Assembly (NCBI GenBank): GCA_033557465.1
Contig: CM066040.1
Location: 322,232,297-322,296,296 of the forward strand
Source: Ichthyophis bannanicus
Lineage: Eukaryota; Chordata; Amphibia; Gymnophiona; Ichthyophiidae
DNA length: 64,000 nt
Direction of reading: 5' to 3'
Part shown: positions 20,031 through 31,069 of the stretch, one piece after another
Position numbering within the stretch: position 1 is the first letter of the stretch
Layout of the letters: each line of letters begins with the position of its first letter
Notes under the pieces: model-generated
Told to the model about the DNA's origin: nothing
Databases searched by the model: none
Seen by the model: only the letters and a program-made list of their open reading frames with translations
Translations under genes and position numbers: made by a program

Positions 20031-21221
20031 GGCTGCAGAAGGACTGCACGTCACCACACAAACTGTCTGCTGTGGTTACCAGGATAGGGTTAACCCACCC
20101 GTACCCATGATGCACTGCACATACAAATCATCAGTCGACAGATGGGCACAAGATGGGGTATGTACCCCCACAGCACCTCGGCCTGGTAGGGGGAACTGAC
20201 CGTGTGTGGTACTGGCACAGAGTAATCACAGACCGTCACATTGTGTGGGTACTGTGCTCACCCTGAGGGTGAGGTGGGGCGCCCAGCACCAGGTCCACAG
20301 CACCTTTCATGGCTGAAATATGCCATGCTGCAGGTCCCCATCAGTGCTACTGTGTGTGATAGGTAGTTCCTACAGACACACCTAGGTTACATCTGTGTCC
20401 TTTTGTATTTCTCAGTCATGTCTAGCCCTTATGGGCTATGATGCACCCAGAATAGTGCCTATCCTGTGTTGGTGCCATGGTTACATGATGTAGGTGAAGG
20501 GGGGGGGGGTGTTTGGACCCATAGGCAGATTATGTACCACCACACAACCCACTCTCTGAGGCTCAGGGTGGGAAACAGGATCACCCACCAATAGATATAC
20601 ATTCTACCTCCCTGCAATGGTAGCAGTAGAGGGGACCATCAACCCCAGTCCTGCTGGGGAAACAGACACCCTACAGGGCAGGCAGTGCAGAGCTGTACAC
20701 ATCCATAAAGCAATAGCAGGCAGACAGTAGGCCTGGAAATGCTCAGCTGCCCCCCACCACTATCTGACATTCGCCAGCAGCAAGCCTCCAGCTGCTGCAC
20801 CCTGCAAGGTGTTCCAGCAAGACACATACTAGCTGCAGACAGTCTGCTAGCTAGTCCATAGTGCATGGTCCTGGAGGAAATGCATGTACCCAGAACTGGG
20901 ATGTCAGCATACACACCAAGCAGATAAGTCAGTGATTGGGCCCCAAAAGGGATCCATAAATATCACATGAGAAAAATGCTATATAGCACTATGGGGGAAC
21001 CTAGCCATGCCATGGTCACTGCTCAGTCAGGGTGAGAGTGACCTCCCAGCAGGATATGCTGTGGCCATGCTGTCCGTGCAGGTGGTGGCCAGGCACTACA
21101 ATGTCTAAGCCATTGCCCTATGCCCTGTGCAGATGCATCCAGGCCAGGCCACCCTATCCAGGCTATTCTCACAGTACCTTGCTCCTCATTATGCATATTG
21201 GCAGGCCAATACTGGCAACAG
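20031..21221. other. No gene recognised
   Basis: Balanced composition, a G run near 20500-20510 and scattered short ORFs on both strands without family resemblance. I see nothing I can name. Confidence 0.4.
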
Positions 21222-21532
21222 TGGAGTGGAGTGGAGTGGAGGAGTGGCCTAGTGGTTGGGGCAAGGTACTTCAGGCCGGAAGGTCGGGGGTTCAAATCCC
21301 ACTAGAGGACAGCAACCTTGGGCCAGAAGGACTGGGGTTTCTAGTCCCACAGGTGCTCCTTGTGGTCTTGGGCAAGCCACTTAACCCTCCATAGCCCATG
21401 TTCCCTGTAAAATAGTTATCTCCAAGTTATAATGCCCTGTTCAATGTAATTTCAGTTTGTTCAATGTAAACCGCAATGATGCAGAATAGTGCAGTATATA
21501 AGAGAATGTAAATAAATAAATAAATAAATAAA
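21222..21532 (+). mobile_element. tRNA-derived CORE-type SINE, copy 2
   Basis: A box TGGCCTAGTGG, B box GGTTCAAATCC, CORE phrase CTTGGGCAAGCCACTTAACC, and an L2-like 3' tail (AATGTAAACCGCAATGATGC ... GCAGTATATAAGAGAATG) with (AAAT)n. Nearly identical over its full length to copy 3 at 43858. The sequence starts with a short GGAGT repeat. Confidence 0.8.
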
Positions 21533-22006
21533 CAGTGCTAGCAGTGTGGGCTGTGGAGGGTGTTGGCAGCCACCACACACTGGATAGACAGACACACACT
21601 CCACACACCTATGCCAGCATTGTGCAACTATAGAGGTGTTTTGGAGCCCTGGCCACCACACCAGTCCTGGGCACAGTGCAGGCATGGCTATGGTACGCAA
21701 TACTGTTGGGGTCACTCTGTCAGACATCAGACCTGAGGCACACTCCACAGACATCAGAAAGGTTGCTATGATGCAGCTCAATCAGCCAATTGTGCTTAAC
21801 GTAGGAGTTGCTATCTGCCAGTTATCATAGCAACCTTTTGATAGCTGTGTACAGTTTTCCCATGTTTAGGGTGGCATTGCTAAGGTATGCAAGTGCTAGT
21901 ATGGGGAGATGCACGCAGGGCCCAACATCCTGCCTCTCCAGGAGGCTTGGGATAATGGAGCCTGTGGGTGCAGGTGTGTCTGCCCCTGTTGGCCGCTGCT
22001 CTAGGG
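21533..22006. other. No gene recognised
   Basis: Unassigned sequence between the SINE and the hAT MITE. The last bases, CTCTAGGG (21999-22006), are the left target duplication of that MITE. Confidence 0.35.
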
Positions 22007-22199
22007 CAGAGGTTCCCAACTCCAGTCCTGGAGGGCCAAACACTGTTCGGGTTTTCATGCTGTCCCTAATGAATATGCATGAGATACATCTGCATACCAT
22101 GGGGGCAGTGCATAGCAATGCAGCAAAGCCACATTTATTAGAGGCAGCATGGAACCTGAATGGTGTTTGGCCCTCCAGGACTGCATTTGGGAGACTCTG
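22007..22199. mobile_element. hAT-type MITE, copy 2
   Basis: A 193 bp relative of 16909-17102. The ends read CAGAGGTTCCCAACTCCAG and, reversed, CAGAGTCTCCCAAATGCAG. Flanks CTCTAGGG and CTCTAGGT (22200-22207) form an 8 bp duplication with one difference, again with TA in the centre. Both copies share CCTAATGAATATGCATGAGAT. The middle of this copy is less palindromic. Confidence 0.8.
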
Positions 22200-22324
22200 C
22201 TCTAGGTAATGCGTATGTTTATGGTGTCTGTGCTCTGTAGGGTAAAATGTAGGTGTTTTGGGCATGTCTACGTCATCTGCACTACAGGTTCTGTCTGTAT
22301 TAGCACGTTGTAGTAGTGGGTAAA

Positions 22325-22440
22325 ATATGGGGGCTGGGTTGGCAGGAACCACAGCTGGGACTTGAACCTGTGACCTTCTGCTCCTGAACACACTGGCTAT
22401 GTGCACTGCACCGCCATGTTGCCACAGAGACAGTGCATTC
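22325..22440 (-). repeat. tRNA-like SINE head
   Basis: On the minus strand, an exact B box GGTTCAAGTCC (plus coordinates 22358-22368) lies about 35 bases after TGGCGGTGCAG, an A-box-like segment. The spacing fits a tRNA-derived SINE head. No clear body or tail, and no cloverleaf could be confirmed by eye. Confidence 0.35.
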
Positions 22441-23336
22441 TCTGGGGATACCATGACTGTTCGTCAGACAGGGCCTGTCTGTTGCAGTGCATGGCACCCA
22501 CCTACACAGGGCTAGGCCACGGTCTGCTCTGGGCAGCTGCCACTGCCCCCTCCACCACCAGTACCCCTCTGCCACCCTGCTGACATGCCCATCTGCTGGT
22601 GCTGCTGGTGGAGTGCAGTCTCAGGCCATCCATTGTGCAGGTAGGTGGCTGCCTATGGTGCAGGTTCTGGGGTAGGGGTGCCTGAATAGCTGTCCACGCT
22701 TCCCCCCAGCACCGCCTGCCAATGTTCTGTGCCCTTGGGGGTACTGCAGTGCCAGGTCCTACAGTACCTGCTGGGTACTATCCCCTGTAACACTGTGGGA
22801 AGCACACTCGTGCCCATGCTGGGCCCTCATCAGTTGCTGTCTGGCTGCTCTACTGTTTCAGCATTCCTATGGGCCACCTAGGCATCACCCTAGTCCGCAC
22901 TGTGGTCCAGCTGCAGCACAGCATGTGCCGTCTGCAGCCCTCTGTGTCCCCTTTCCCAGCATCTGTCCAGTTGCCCATTCTGACATGCCCGCCCTGCTGT
23001 TGTGAAACATGTGCATGCCATAGGAAACCTGTCCAATGGAGAGGGAAACCCTGATCAGCGCTATTTCACTGTGGGATCATTCACCTCGTATGGGGATGGA
23101 GCGTAGACCCTTCCAAAATTCATATCCTTTTTTTGGAGCTTTCTTGGGAGCGTTTTTCAATGTTTCCCATTCATATCTCTATTGCCCAGCTTGGTTATGT
23201 TTTTTTTATATTTTGTTGGGGTCATTTTCAATGTTTATTTGCACTTTTGTTCCGTGCACATGTATCACACTTATCACTTTTTTGTAGGTTTCCCTGGTTT
23301 TGCTGTACATTGCTGACATAAATGGTTTCTCTTCCC
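22441..23336. other. No gene recognised
   Basis: GC-balanced sequence up to about 23050, then T-rich up to 23330. No ORF resembles a known family. Confidence 0.35.
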
Positions 23337-23499
23337 TTTAAATCAGCTCTAACGCCAGGGTTTCACTGGCGTTAGTTTTCAGCCTCGGATTTCACAGCGT
23401 TAGTGTGCAGAGAGCCTCTCCCCTCCCACTCTCCGCCCCTGGGGAGCCTTCCTCCACCCTCCGGGAGCCTTTCCCCGCCTTCAGCGCTCGTTTGTGCCG

Positions 23500-23630
23500 C
23501 TGCGCGCGTTATCGCATGATAAGGTACCTGTGCGCCTTAAAAGCGCCATTATCGCGCGATAAGGTACCTTATCGCGCAATAATGTCACAGAGCGCACATT
23601 AAGACGGTTTAGTAAACATACCCCTTAGTT
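23500..23630. repeat. Palindrome-rich segment and MITE end
   Basis: Contains clustered short palindromes (TTATCGCGCGATAAGG, AAGGTACCTTATCGCG) and ends with CACATTAAGACGGTTTAGTA / AACATACCCC. That matches the terminal phrase of the small MITEs at 35413 and 55885, whose ends read GGCATGTTTACTAAA on the other strand. The left end is not seen. Confidence 0.4.
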
Positions 23631-23639
23631 GGTCTGCCA

Positions 23640-24057
23640 GAGCGAATTGCTTGCCTGATAAGTATGTGGCCCTCAGGACCATCCCATGTGCGATGGAAAA
23701 GTTCCACAACCTGAACATTTCCCAACACAGCAGGTACGAACCCGTTCCTCACTGCTTGTTAATGTAAAACATTGTCATGCAATTGTCAGTCTGAATCAGC
23801 ACAATTTGATTGGCCAGTCAATCTCTGAATGCTTTTAGAGCATTTGCTATGGCTTTTAACTCCAAGAAGTTGATCTGGTGAAGACTTTCTTGGAAGGACC
23901 AAGCACCCTGAGTGTGAAACCCATCGAGATGAGCTCCCCAAACCAGCTTGGATGAGCATGTCATCAAAAGCTTTTGAGATGGAGCAATTTGGAAAGGAAG
24001 ACCTTTGAGCAATTTGTGATGTCTTGTCCACCATTGCAATGAGTGAATTGGTGACAT
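23640..24057 (-). pseudogene. DIRS RNase H domain
   Basis: Reads KLVWGAHLDGFHTQGAWSF, QESLHQINFLELKAIANALK, then a stop and the continuation KLC*FRLTIA (a degraded LIQTDNCM-like block) and GPHTYQ near the end. RNase H follows the RT in DIRS polyproteins. Frame changes occur near 24010 and 23815. Confidence 0.65.
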
Positions 24058-24347
24058 ACAGACAGTCCCTGAGTCAACCTATAGCTTGGGTCCACTGAGT
24101 CAAGACTCCATGAGCTTGCTTCATATGGAGATATGGCAAGGGTGTTGTATGTACCTTAGAGACTATATGACCTAATGCAGTCAATGTCTTGCGAGCCGTG
24201 ACCTGCTGACTCAATTGAGTCTCCCACACTAGTGCAGTCAATCTGTGGAGTCTGTCATGTGGGAGAAAGGCTCTCACCTGAGTCGTTCCAGCAGGGCTCC
24301 TATGAATTCCAGTTGTAGAGTGGGCTGTAGGTGGGATTTTGGGTAAT

Positions 24348-25334
24348 TTATGATGAACCCCAGTAGTTCCAGCACCTGATTCTCAAACTCCTTCTGGAGT
24401 GGTACTCTTGATCAGCCAATTGTCCAAATAGGGGAAGACAAACATTCCCAGTGTCTGGAGATAAGCTGCTACTACCATGAAGCATTTTGTGAAAATGTGA
24501 GGTGCTGAGGCTATGCCAAAGGATAACACCCGGTACTGGAAGTGTTGTCCCCTCGGGAAGAATCTGAGATACTTCCTGTGAGTGGGATGTATCTGTATGT
24601 GAGTATACGCATCCTTCAGATCCAGTGAGCATAGCAAATCTACTTTTTGAAAATAAGGAAGCAGGGTGCCTAGAGAAATCATTCTGAAATATCCCTTGAC
24701 AATGTATCTGTTCAGATCTCTGAGGTCTAGGATGGGACAATATCCCCCTGTTTTCTTGGGGATCAGGAAATACTTGGAATAAAATCCACGCCCTCTTTGC
24801 TCTGGTGGCACGAGCTTGAACTGGGAAATTTGGAACCCAAGAAAGTAAATACACTTCTGAGAGAAATAGGTCTTTTTCTGGTCCCGTCCCGTCTCCCCCC
24901 CCCCCCCCCAGTACCTCCTGCAATAGGTGGCCGGCTCGGATCTGCACCTTAAGAGATTATGAAGGGTTTGCTGCTTTTTGATGAAGTCAATCTTCTCTTT
25001 GATCTTTTCTTGGGGATCAGGAAATACAGTATGTGGAATAAAATCCTTGCTCTCTTTGCTCTGGTAGCACAAGCTAGATTGCAATATCTGCCAAGAGGGC
25101 GGTGACTTCCCTCTGAAGCACTTCCTGATGCAGAGGGTCGCTGTGATGCTCCTTCGGGGGGAAATTTGAAGATAGGTTGAATAGATGTAATTTGTAACTG
25201 CTTTGAACGATCTGCAGAACCCACATGTCTGAGATTATAGGGGCCATTGTTGGGCAAAAAAAGTGAGCCTTCTTCAGACTGGAGGTTCTTCCATTGCGGT
25301 TACTGGTAGAGTGGCTATGCACTGAGGGAACCAT
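24348..25334 (-). pseudogene. DIRS reverse transcriptase with internal duplication
   Basis: Key blocks: MAPIISDMWVLQIVQ (RT start), GGYCPILDLRDLNRYIVKG, LLCSLDLKDAYTHIQIHP, QYRVLSFGIASAPHIFTK and VFPYLDNWLI. DIRS RTs normally have YLDDWL; here the second Asp is Asn. Between the start and the LDLRDLN block, a gag-derived piece (24846-24990, matching 25452-25590) is flanked by two copies of an RT segment (24770-24830 and 25008-25070, both around FLIPKK). The result is an RT with a foreign gag insertion and a short RT duplication. Not functional. Confidence 0.75.
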
Positions 25335-25533
25335 TCAAAACCCTGCCCTAGGCTTTGGCTGAGAAGCAGGCTGGGGCTTCTGAGGCTTCTCTCACCATGG
25401 CTGTGATCAAGGAGCCTGCTTGGACTAGGAAGTTTGGGACCCAGAAAAGCACCTATGCTTCTGAGAGAAATAGGTCTTTTTTGGCCCCCTCCCTTGTACC
25501 TCCTGCAATAGGAGGCTGGCTCGAATGTGCACC

Positions 25534-26241
25534 TTAAGAGATTATGAAGGGTGTGCTGCTTTTTGATGAAGCCAGCTCCTCTTTGACCTGTTCTCCAAAG
25601 AGATTCTCTCCATGCCATGGCATGTCAGCAAGCTTGTCCTGCACTGATTGTTCCAGGTCTGAGGACTGGAGCCAAGTGAGTCTCCAGGCACCAATACCCA
25701 AGGCAGAAGCTCTCAATGCCATTCTTGAAGATATCATAGGTCACCTGGACCATGATCTTAGAGCAGTCCTTGCTGTGAGCCATTAGGAAATGATACTGCT
25801 CCAATTTCTTTGGAGGGAGATACTGTGCAGATCAGTGAGGCTACACATGATGTTCTTCAAAAACATCCCCATGTAGAGCTGATAAGAGGCCACACGGGCT
25901 ATGAGTATGGAACTCTGAAAATATCTTCTTCCCAAAAAGTCCAATGTCTGAGCCTCCCTCCCTGGGTTGGCTGAGGAATGAGTCTTGGATCTCCTAAGGG
26001 CAGATTCAACCACAAAGGAATGGTGAAGAAGCTGGGGCTTCTCGAATCTGGGAGCCTTCTGAACTCTATACATGAAGTCAAGCCTTCTACTGACCAGAGA
26101 TATAGTAAGGGGGTTCTCCCACATTCTCATCTGCACTCTCTGAAGGATGCTGTGCACGGGCACTATCACCACTTCCTTAGGGGCTGAGGAGTACTGTAGG
26201 ATCTCTGATTCTTCTGCCTTGGGGTCATCCTCCGTCTCCAA
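25534..26241 (-). pseudogene. DIRS gag-like protein, C-terminal half
   Basis: The minus frame 26241-25783 contains FEKPQLLHHSFVVESALRRS, GREAQTLDFLGRRYFQSSIL and IARVASYQLYMGMFLKNIMC, a recurring DIRS gag signature. The next frame (25737-25534) contains WLQSSDLEQSVQDKLADMPW and LFGEQVKEEL. A frame change separates them. Upstream (26520-26640) more gag sequence is recognisable beyond the CA repeat. Confidence 0.65.
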
Positions 26242-26261
26242 AGAAAATGGTATGGTTTTGG

Positions 26262-26520
26262 AAGGTCATGTCCTCAGGACACCACACACACACACACAAA
26301 AGGCATCTCACCTCCACACCACACATACTCACACGTAGGCATCTCATCTCCACACCACATAAACACACACACACAGATGTAGCTATAAAGGGTCAGTGGA
26401 GGTTGTGGGAGAAAGAGGAAGATGAGGAGTGGGGTCACTGTCTTCTGTGGCACTGTGCAGTGGCCCATTAAGAACCTGATTTATTAAGCTTTTTCCCATA
26501 GAAAATGGGTACTTGTGCTG
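26262..26520. repeat. CA microsatellite and adjoining interspersed repeat
   Basis: CA-rich stretches at 26279-26300 and 26330-26380, followed by a segment (26381-26515) that matches the reverse complement of 38455-38580. In both places the repeat abuts a CA/GT tract. It interrupts the DIRS gag region. Confidence 0.55.
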
Positions 26521-27227
26521 CTTATGAGGAGGAGAAGAGTGACGGGAAATCAGAAGATCTGTCCTCCGAAAATTCTGCAGACTCGACATCAGTGACCCAG
26601 CCTTTTGAGTCAGACTCAGAGAGAAAATCAAAGTACCTCTAGGTCTCTGCCTGGACCTCTCTCCTGATCAGCAGGGATTAGGAGCTCCTTCAGGAGCAAT
26701 GATGTTTGATGCTCATCTAGTCTTCGAGGGTGCATCGAACCCCGAAAAACTAGAGAGTGATATTGGCTAGACAGGCACTGGTGTTCGGATCCTTCGATGC
26801 CCCAATGTTAATGCCTCTCCTGCAGGCAAATCATGCATCTTGAGGATTGATTGGATGGTTGCTAATCATTGAGACCCCTGCCTGTTGCATGGCCACGATC
26901 CATTCCTCGAGAGCCTGCGGAAGGCATTTCTCCATGGCTGCCAACTCTGAAGGCTGTGGGACCTCAGCAACTTTGACCGATGTAGCCAGAATCCATACAG
27001 GGCTATAGGCGGCTTGGTCTCGACTCTCAGTAGGTCATTGTTGCCCCTCCAGTGTCCTGAAGGATGAGCTCTCCTCTCTTCAGGGCAGCTTGTAGGGACC
27101 CTCTTGTGGACCCTCATCACTCTTGATGCCCTAACTCAAGAGGCTTCAATCCGGTGCACCAGATCCTTCACTCGATGCACCACGCAATCTCCCTTTGGCA
27201 TCGATGAAGATAAAGCCGAATCCTTCC

Positions 27228-27614
27228 TCATCCTCGGGTGGAGATCGATTGATGACTGATGCTCCGGGGCACTATGGGTGCTTGTCCAGTGCCAGCGTCC
27301 AATGCAGCCTTTGAAGCCACTGAGACCAGTGCTGTCAATGCCGATGACGATGGATCAGACTTGTGAGCGCCAAAAAGTGATTTGTGCTGTTTCTCTTGAC
27401 CCTTGAGTCCTCTTTTTGTCATCTGCAAGCACAGATTAGGTCCCAGACACTGAAGGCACCAATTGTGGGTATCCGTGATGGATATGGTCCTTGAGTACCG
27501 AGAACACTTTTTAAATCTGCTGGCCATTTTTTTGCAACATATCGTCTGGAAAAATAGCTGCAGTGAAATCAGATGGCTCAATTTTAAAAAAGAGCAGGAC
27601 CATGGCCAGAGCAC
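27228..27614 (-). pseudogene. DIRS gag-like protein, N-terminal part
   Basis: The minus frame reads FKKCSRYSRTISITDTHNWC, LQCLGPNLCLQ and RGLKGQEKQHKSLFGAHK. The arrangement of Cys residues with SITDTHxxCLxCLG is typical of the N-terminal Cys/His motif of vertebrate DIRS gag. The region 27227-26640 continues gag in broken frames. Confidence 0.55.
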
Positions 27615-27872
27615 AAGCGCCTAAGGGGGCAGAGGTGCAATGGAAAAGAAAGGAAAATTAAAACAAATGAAAACTGTAGTAACTAAAAGGAAAAAAGAAG
27701 ACCGACTGTGACGGCAGGCAGAAAGAGAAATGGAAAAACCCCATAAAGTCAGCAGGATCCCAAGAGGGGCGAAAAATTTCCAGAGTGGCAGAGACTATGT
27801 GAAAGGCATACTTTGGGCTCCACAGAAAAATGAAGACTACCCTAAAATGGCGGCAGGCGGGAAGATTTATTT

Positions 27873-28860
27873 TTCTTTATTTATTTAACAGGTTTTAAAA
27901 TACTGTTTTTTTACCAGTCAGAACAGTTTACATTTAACTGAGTGAATGCAATGAACTTTTTGAATACAATGAACTTATGTATAGAGCTGGAAGATTTAGA
28001 ACTTGTAAACATAAAAAGGTTAAACTAAGTTGAAAACTGTTGGTATAGGCTTGGGGGAGTATTGGAGTCTCTAAGGGGAAGCTTCAGGGAGGGGGTGGGA
28101 GAAATCCTGTTAGTTTGTGAAAGGTTATATTGATTTGCATTCTTGAAAGAGGTGGGTTTTTAATTTCTTTCAGAAGTTCACAATTGAGTTGATATTTCCT
28201 AGTGTGGGGGGTAGAGACTTCCAGAGGGTGGGGGCATAGAGTGTGATTGCTCTGAAGTGTGTGTTTTGGTTGCTCTTGCAGATCTGGGATGGGAGACTGA
28301 GGAGGATTTTGTGTAGTATTCCTTGGTCTGCTGGTCCTAGGGGTGTGGATTAGCATTTGAAGGTGTCCAGAGGATGGTTGCTTAGTATCTTGTGGATGGT
28401 GGTGAGGACCTTGTATTTTATTCTTGAGATGATGGGTAGCCAGTGGAGGAGTTTGAGGATTGGTGTGATGTGAGTTTGTCTGGATACTTGGGAGATAGGT
28501 ATGCTGTGGTGTTCTCAACAAGTTGTAGTGGGAGCAAAGCATGCTTGGGAAGGCCTTGGTATATACAATAGTCGAAAAGTGAAGTGATTATGGCCCGGCA
28601 GACTGAGCAAAATGTTTCAGTGGATAGGAAGGGGCATAGGTTTTACAGAGTTCTGAGTTTATAACAGACAGACTTGGTAGTGTTTTGAATTTGGGTTTTG
28701 AAGTTCAATTGTTCATCAAGTATGACGCCTGGGTATCTGATTTTTGTTTTGACATGGAGGTCAGTGTTGCCAATCCTGATGGATGCATGGGGGGGAGAAG
28801 GTGGGGCCTCTTGTGACAACAAGAATTTCTGTTTTATTGAAGTTGACTGATAAAATGTGA
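27873..28860 (-). mobile_element. L2 LINE, 3' half, copy a
   Basis: Minus strand. The 3' tail is TTTATTTATTTAACAGG on the plus strand at 27876. Broken frames give LSVNFNKTEILVVTRG, a SLxVINSELCKT-like block, YCIYQGLPKHALLPLQLVEN and a degraded C-terminus. The 130-150-codon ORF at 28542-28084 lies in the wrong frame relative to L2 protein and is not real. Confidence 0.65.
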
Positions 28861-30119
28861 AGGTGGAACCATTTGGCTACTTCAGTGAAGCAGTTTGTGA
28901 TTTCAGAATATTCAGGACTGTTTTAAATTTTGCTCTTGCCATCATTGGGAGCCAGTGCAGTTGCTGTAAGATGGGAGTGATGTGCTCAGTTCTTGGAGTG
29001 TCTGTAATGATGCATGCTGCAGTGTTTTGCACCATTTGGAGTGGGTGTAAGGTCTGCTGAGGGAGACCTTGATATAACGAGTTTCCGTAATCAAGCAGAG
29101 GTGTGATGAGTGCTTGGCACACTGTGCGGAAGTGGTCCTGGCGGAGTATTGATTTGATCTTTCTGATGGTCCTCAAACATTGATAGGTCTTGTTTGTGGT
29201 TTTGGTGATGTGGGATTTCAGGTTAAGAGCTCTGTCCATTGTGATGCCCAGGTACTTAACATCATTTTTGACTGCTATGAGTTTGTCTAGAATACTGTTT
29301 GTGGTGGAATGAAGGTGGGGTTCCTGGTGATGAACATTGCCTCAGTTTTATTGTAGTTGACCGTCAGATTATTGGCTTTGAGCCTGGCATTCATGTCTTC
29401 AAGGCATCTGGTTATTGTTGTGGTGTTAAGTGCTAGTTGATTGATTGGAGCATACACCATGATGTCGTCAGCATAGAGGTGATAGTAGAGTTTGTGTCAT
29501 TTGATGATGTTGCATATGGTTTGGATGTAAATATTAAAGAGCACTGATGACAGGGCTGAACCTTGTGGTATTCCCTGCGTGACGGGGAACTGCAGTGATT
29601 TCTTTTGGGCGCATTTGACTTGTTGCGTTCGATCTTCCAAATAGGAAGTAAACCACTTCAGAGTATTCTTGCATACTCCTATCTGCTGCAGGCGTTGCAG
29701 TAAACTAGCGTGGGACACAGTGTCAAAGGCTGCCGAGATGTCCATGAACACAACAGGAATCCGTTCTTTATGTTATCCATGCCTTTTAGGAGATTGTCAA
29801 AGAGGGAAGTGAGTAGTGTTTCCACACCGTGCTGGGGTTTAAAGCCATGCTGATGGATGTCCAGTGAGGAATTCATGTCAATATGGTCTTGAAGTTGCCT
29901 TTGCACTGTTTTTTCAATGATTTTTGCAAGGAATGGTAGGCTGGAGATGGGACGGTATGATTTTGGTTCAGAGGGGCTTAGGTTGTTGCTTTTAAGTATC
30001 GGTTGTATCATGGCGTGCTTCAGGGATTGCAGCATGTATCCTGGTTGGAGTGAATCTTTGACGATTTTGTGGATGTGATGGGAGAGTATTGTTCTGTTAT
30101 TCAAGAGAACCAAACCCAA
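28861..30119 (-). pseudogene. L2 reverse transcriptase, copy b
   Basis: Broken frames give a nearly complete L2 RT: SLKHAMIQPILKSNNLSPSE, SYRPISSLPFLAKIIEKTVQ, QHGFKPQHGVETLLTSLFDN, MDISAAFDTVSHASLLQRL, VTQGIPQGSALSSVLFNIYI, then MYADDIMVY at about 29470 (YADD intact), and RTVCQALITPLLDYGNSLYQ, LQMVQNTAACIITDTPRTEH and LHWLPMMARAKFK. The end is cut where copy a begins. It starts just after a T-rich run (poly(A) on the minus strand) at 30131-30150. Confidence 0.75.
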
Positions 30120-30130
30120 ACTCAGGGCTT

Positions 30131-30840
30131 TCTTTTTTTTTTTTTTTTTAAACGAGCAAAACCAACCAAGCTCTCAAAACTAAAGTACTAACACATTAAA
30201 GCAGCAGGTACGCTAACTAAGGAATCCCCCTCCGTTCCTGATAACCTGCGCCAGAAGAAAACAAGAATTGCTGATGCCTGACTCTACTGCCGTCCCGTTC
30301 CCGTGCTTTCCCACATGTGGCTGCGGCCTAACCGGGCCCAACACCCCCACGCGGTCTACGTCCCACTGCCTGCTTACTGATGCTACGCTTACCTCTGCAC
30401 CACCAAATCGTCTTTCTCTGGCTCCTTTCCTCTGCGCTTGGCCTGCTCGCAGCCACAGCGTCGGACGGAGCACCTCTGCACAAGCAGGAGAACCAGAATC
30501 AAATGAGCCTCCATGTGCAGCGGCACTGTCTCCATCGCCGAAGTGATCCCGGGCAGCCGCAGACCTTCCGCTTCCCCCAACGTCATCTGAAGACCGGCTC
30601 CTCACCCACGTGGTGAGTTCGGGAGCCGGAACCCTTCTCCTTCGCTCCCCACACGCTGACACTCCCGCTGTACCTGTAGCACAGTGCGGCGGTGGGTGGG
30701 GGGAAGAAGAGGCAGCCCCTGCAAACTCAAGCTCCCTTGCAGGCTGAATCTTGCAGGCTAAACTGCAGGCTAAATCTTGCAGGCTAAACTGCAGGCTAAA
30801 TCTTGCAGGCTAAACTGCTTCTTTCTTTCTTTTTTTTTTT
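30131..30840 (-). other. GC-rich unit between two poly(T) runs
   Basis: Bounded by T runs at 30131-30150 and 30827-30840. It is clearly more GC- and CpG-rich than its surroundings. A minus ORF of 149 codons (30662-30213) is rich in Arg, Ala and Gly without a recognised domain; it may only reflect composition. It could be a 5' UTR/promoter of a retroelement or a retroposed transcript with its poly(A). Confidence 0.35.
30741..30819 (+). repeat. Tandem repeat, 26 bp unit, about 3 copies
   Basis: Three consecutive units of the type TCTTGCAGGCTAAACTGCAG, themselves made of two GCAGGCTAAA half-units. Confidence 0.8.
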
Positions 30841-30879
30841 AACTATCTAACCAGCTCTCCTTATTTACCACTCCAGTGA

Positions 30880-31065
30880 GTCCTGATCTCTAAGGTCAAT
30901 ACTCCTCCAGCTGCTTTGGAGACCGAGCTTACTGGAGCGTGGAGGAGGATCCTAGCCTATTTATAGTGGAGTCACCAAAAGAGTGACATGTTCAGTCTCC
31001 AATGCTGCGGGAGGAGGTGCTCAACCCTAGATGTCAGGACTAGACTGGAGGGACGATAAGGAATC
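30880..31065 (-). repeat. DIRS terminal fragment
   Basis: The end of this stretch (GACTGGAGGGACGATAAGGA) and GTCTCCAATGCTGCGGGAGG correspond to the outer terminus of the DIRS copy at 57180-57252. It lies directly upstream of the hAT transposase region. Confidence 0.5.
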
Positions 31066-31069
31066 TTAT

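Larger units (their letters stand above)
23640..27614 (-). mobile_element. DIRS-type retrotransposon, rearranged copy 1
   Basis: Minus strand, in DIRS order: gag-like (27614-25534), RT (25334-24348), RNase H (24057-23640). No tyrosine recombinase follows, so the 3' third is missing. Gag is interrupted by a CA repeat with adjacent repeat DNA (26262-26520), and a gag piece is duplicated inside the RT. DIRS elements replicate through a circular intermediate and integrate with a recombinase, so no target duplication is expected. Confidence 0.8.

Noticed and set aside
22325..22440. True tRNA gene
   Set aside because: Only A/B-box-like blocks; no complete cloverleaf could be drawn.
28084..28542. 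Minus ORF of 152 codons, Pro/His/Thr-rich
   Set aside because: Lies in L2 copy a but in a frame that does not give L2 protein; the L2 frame there is broken. A shadow ORF.
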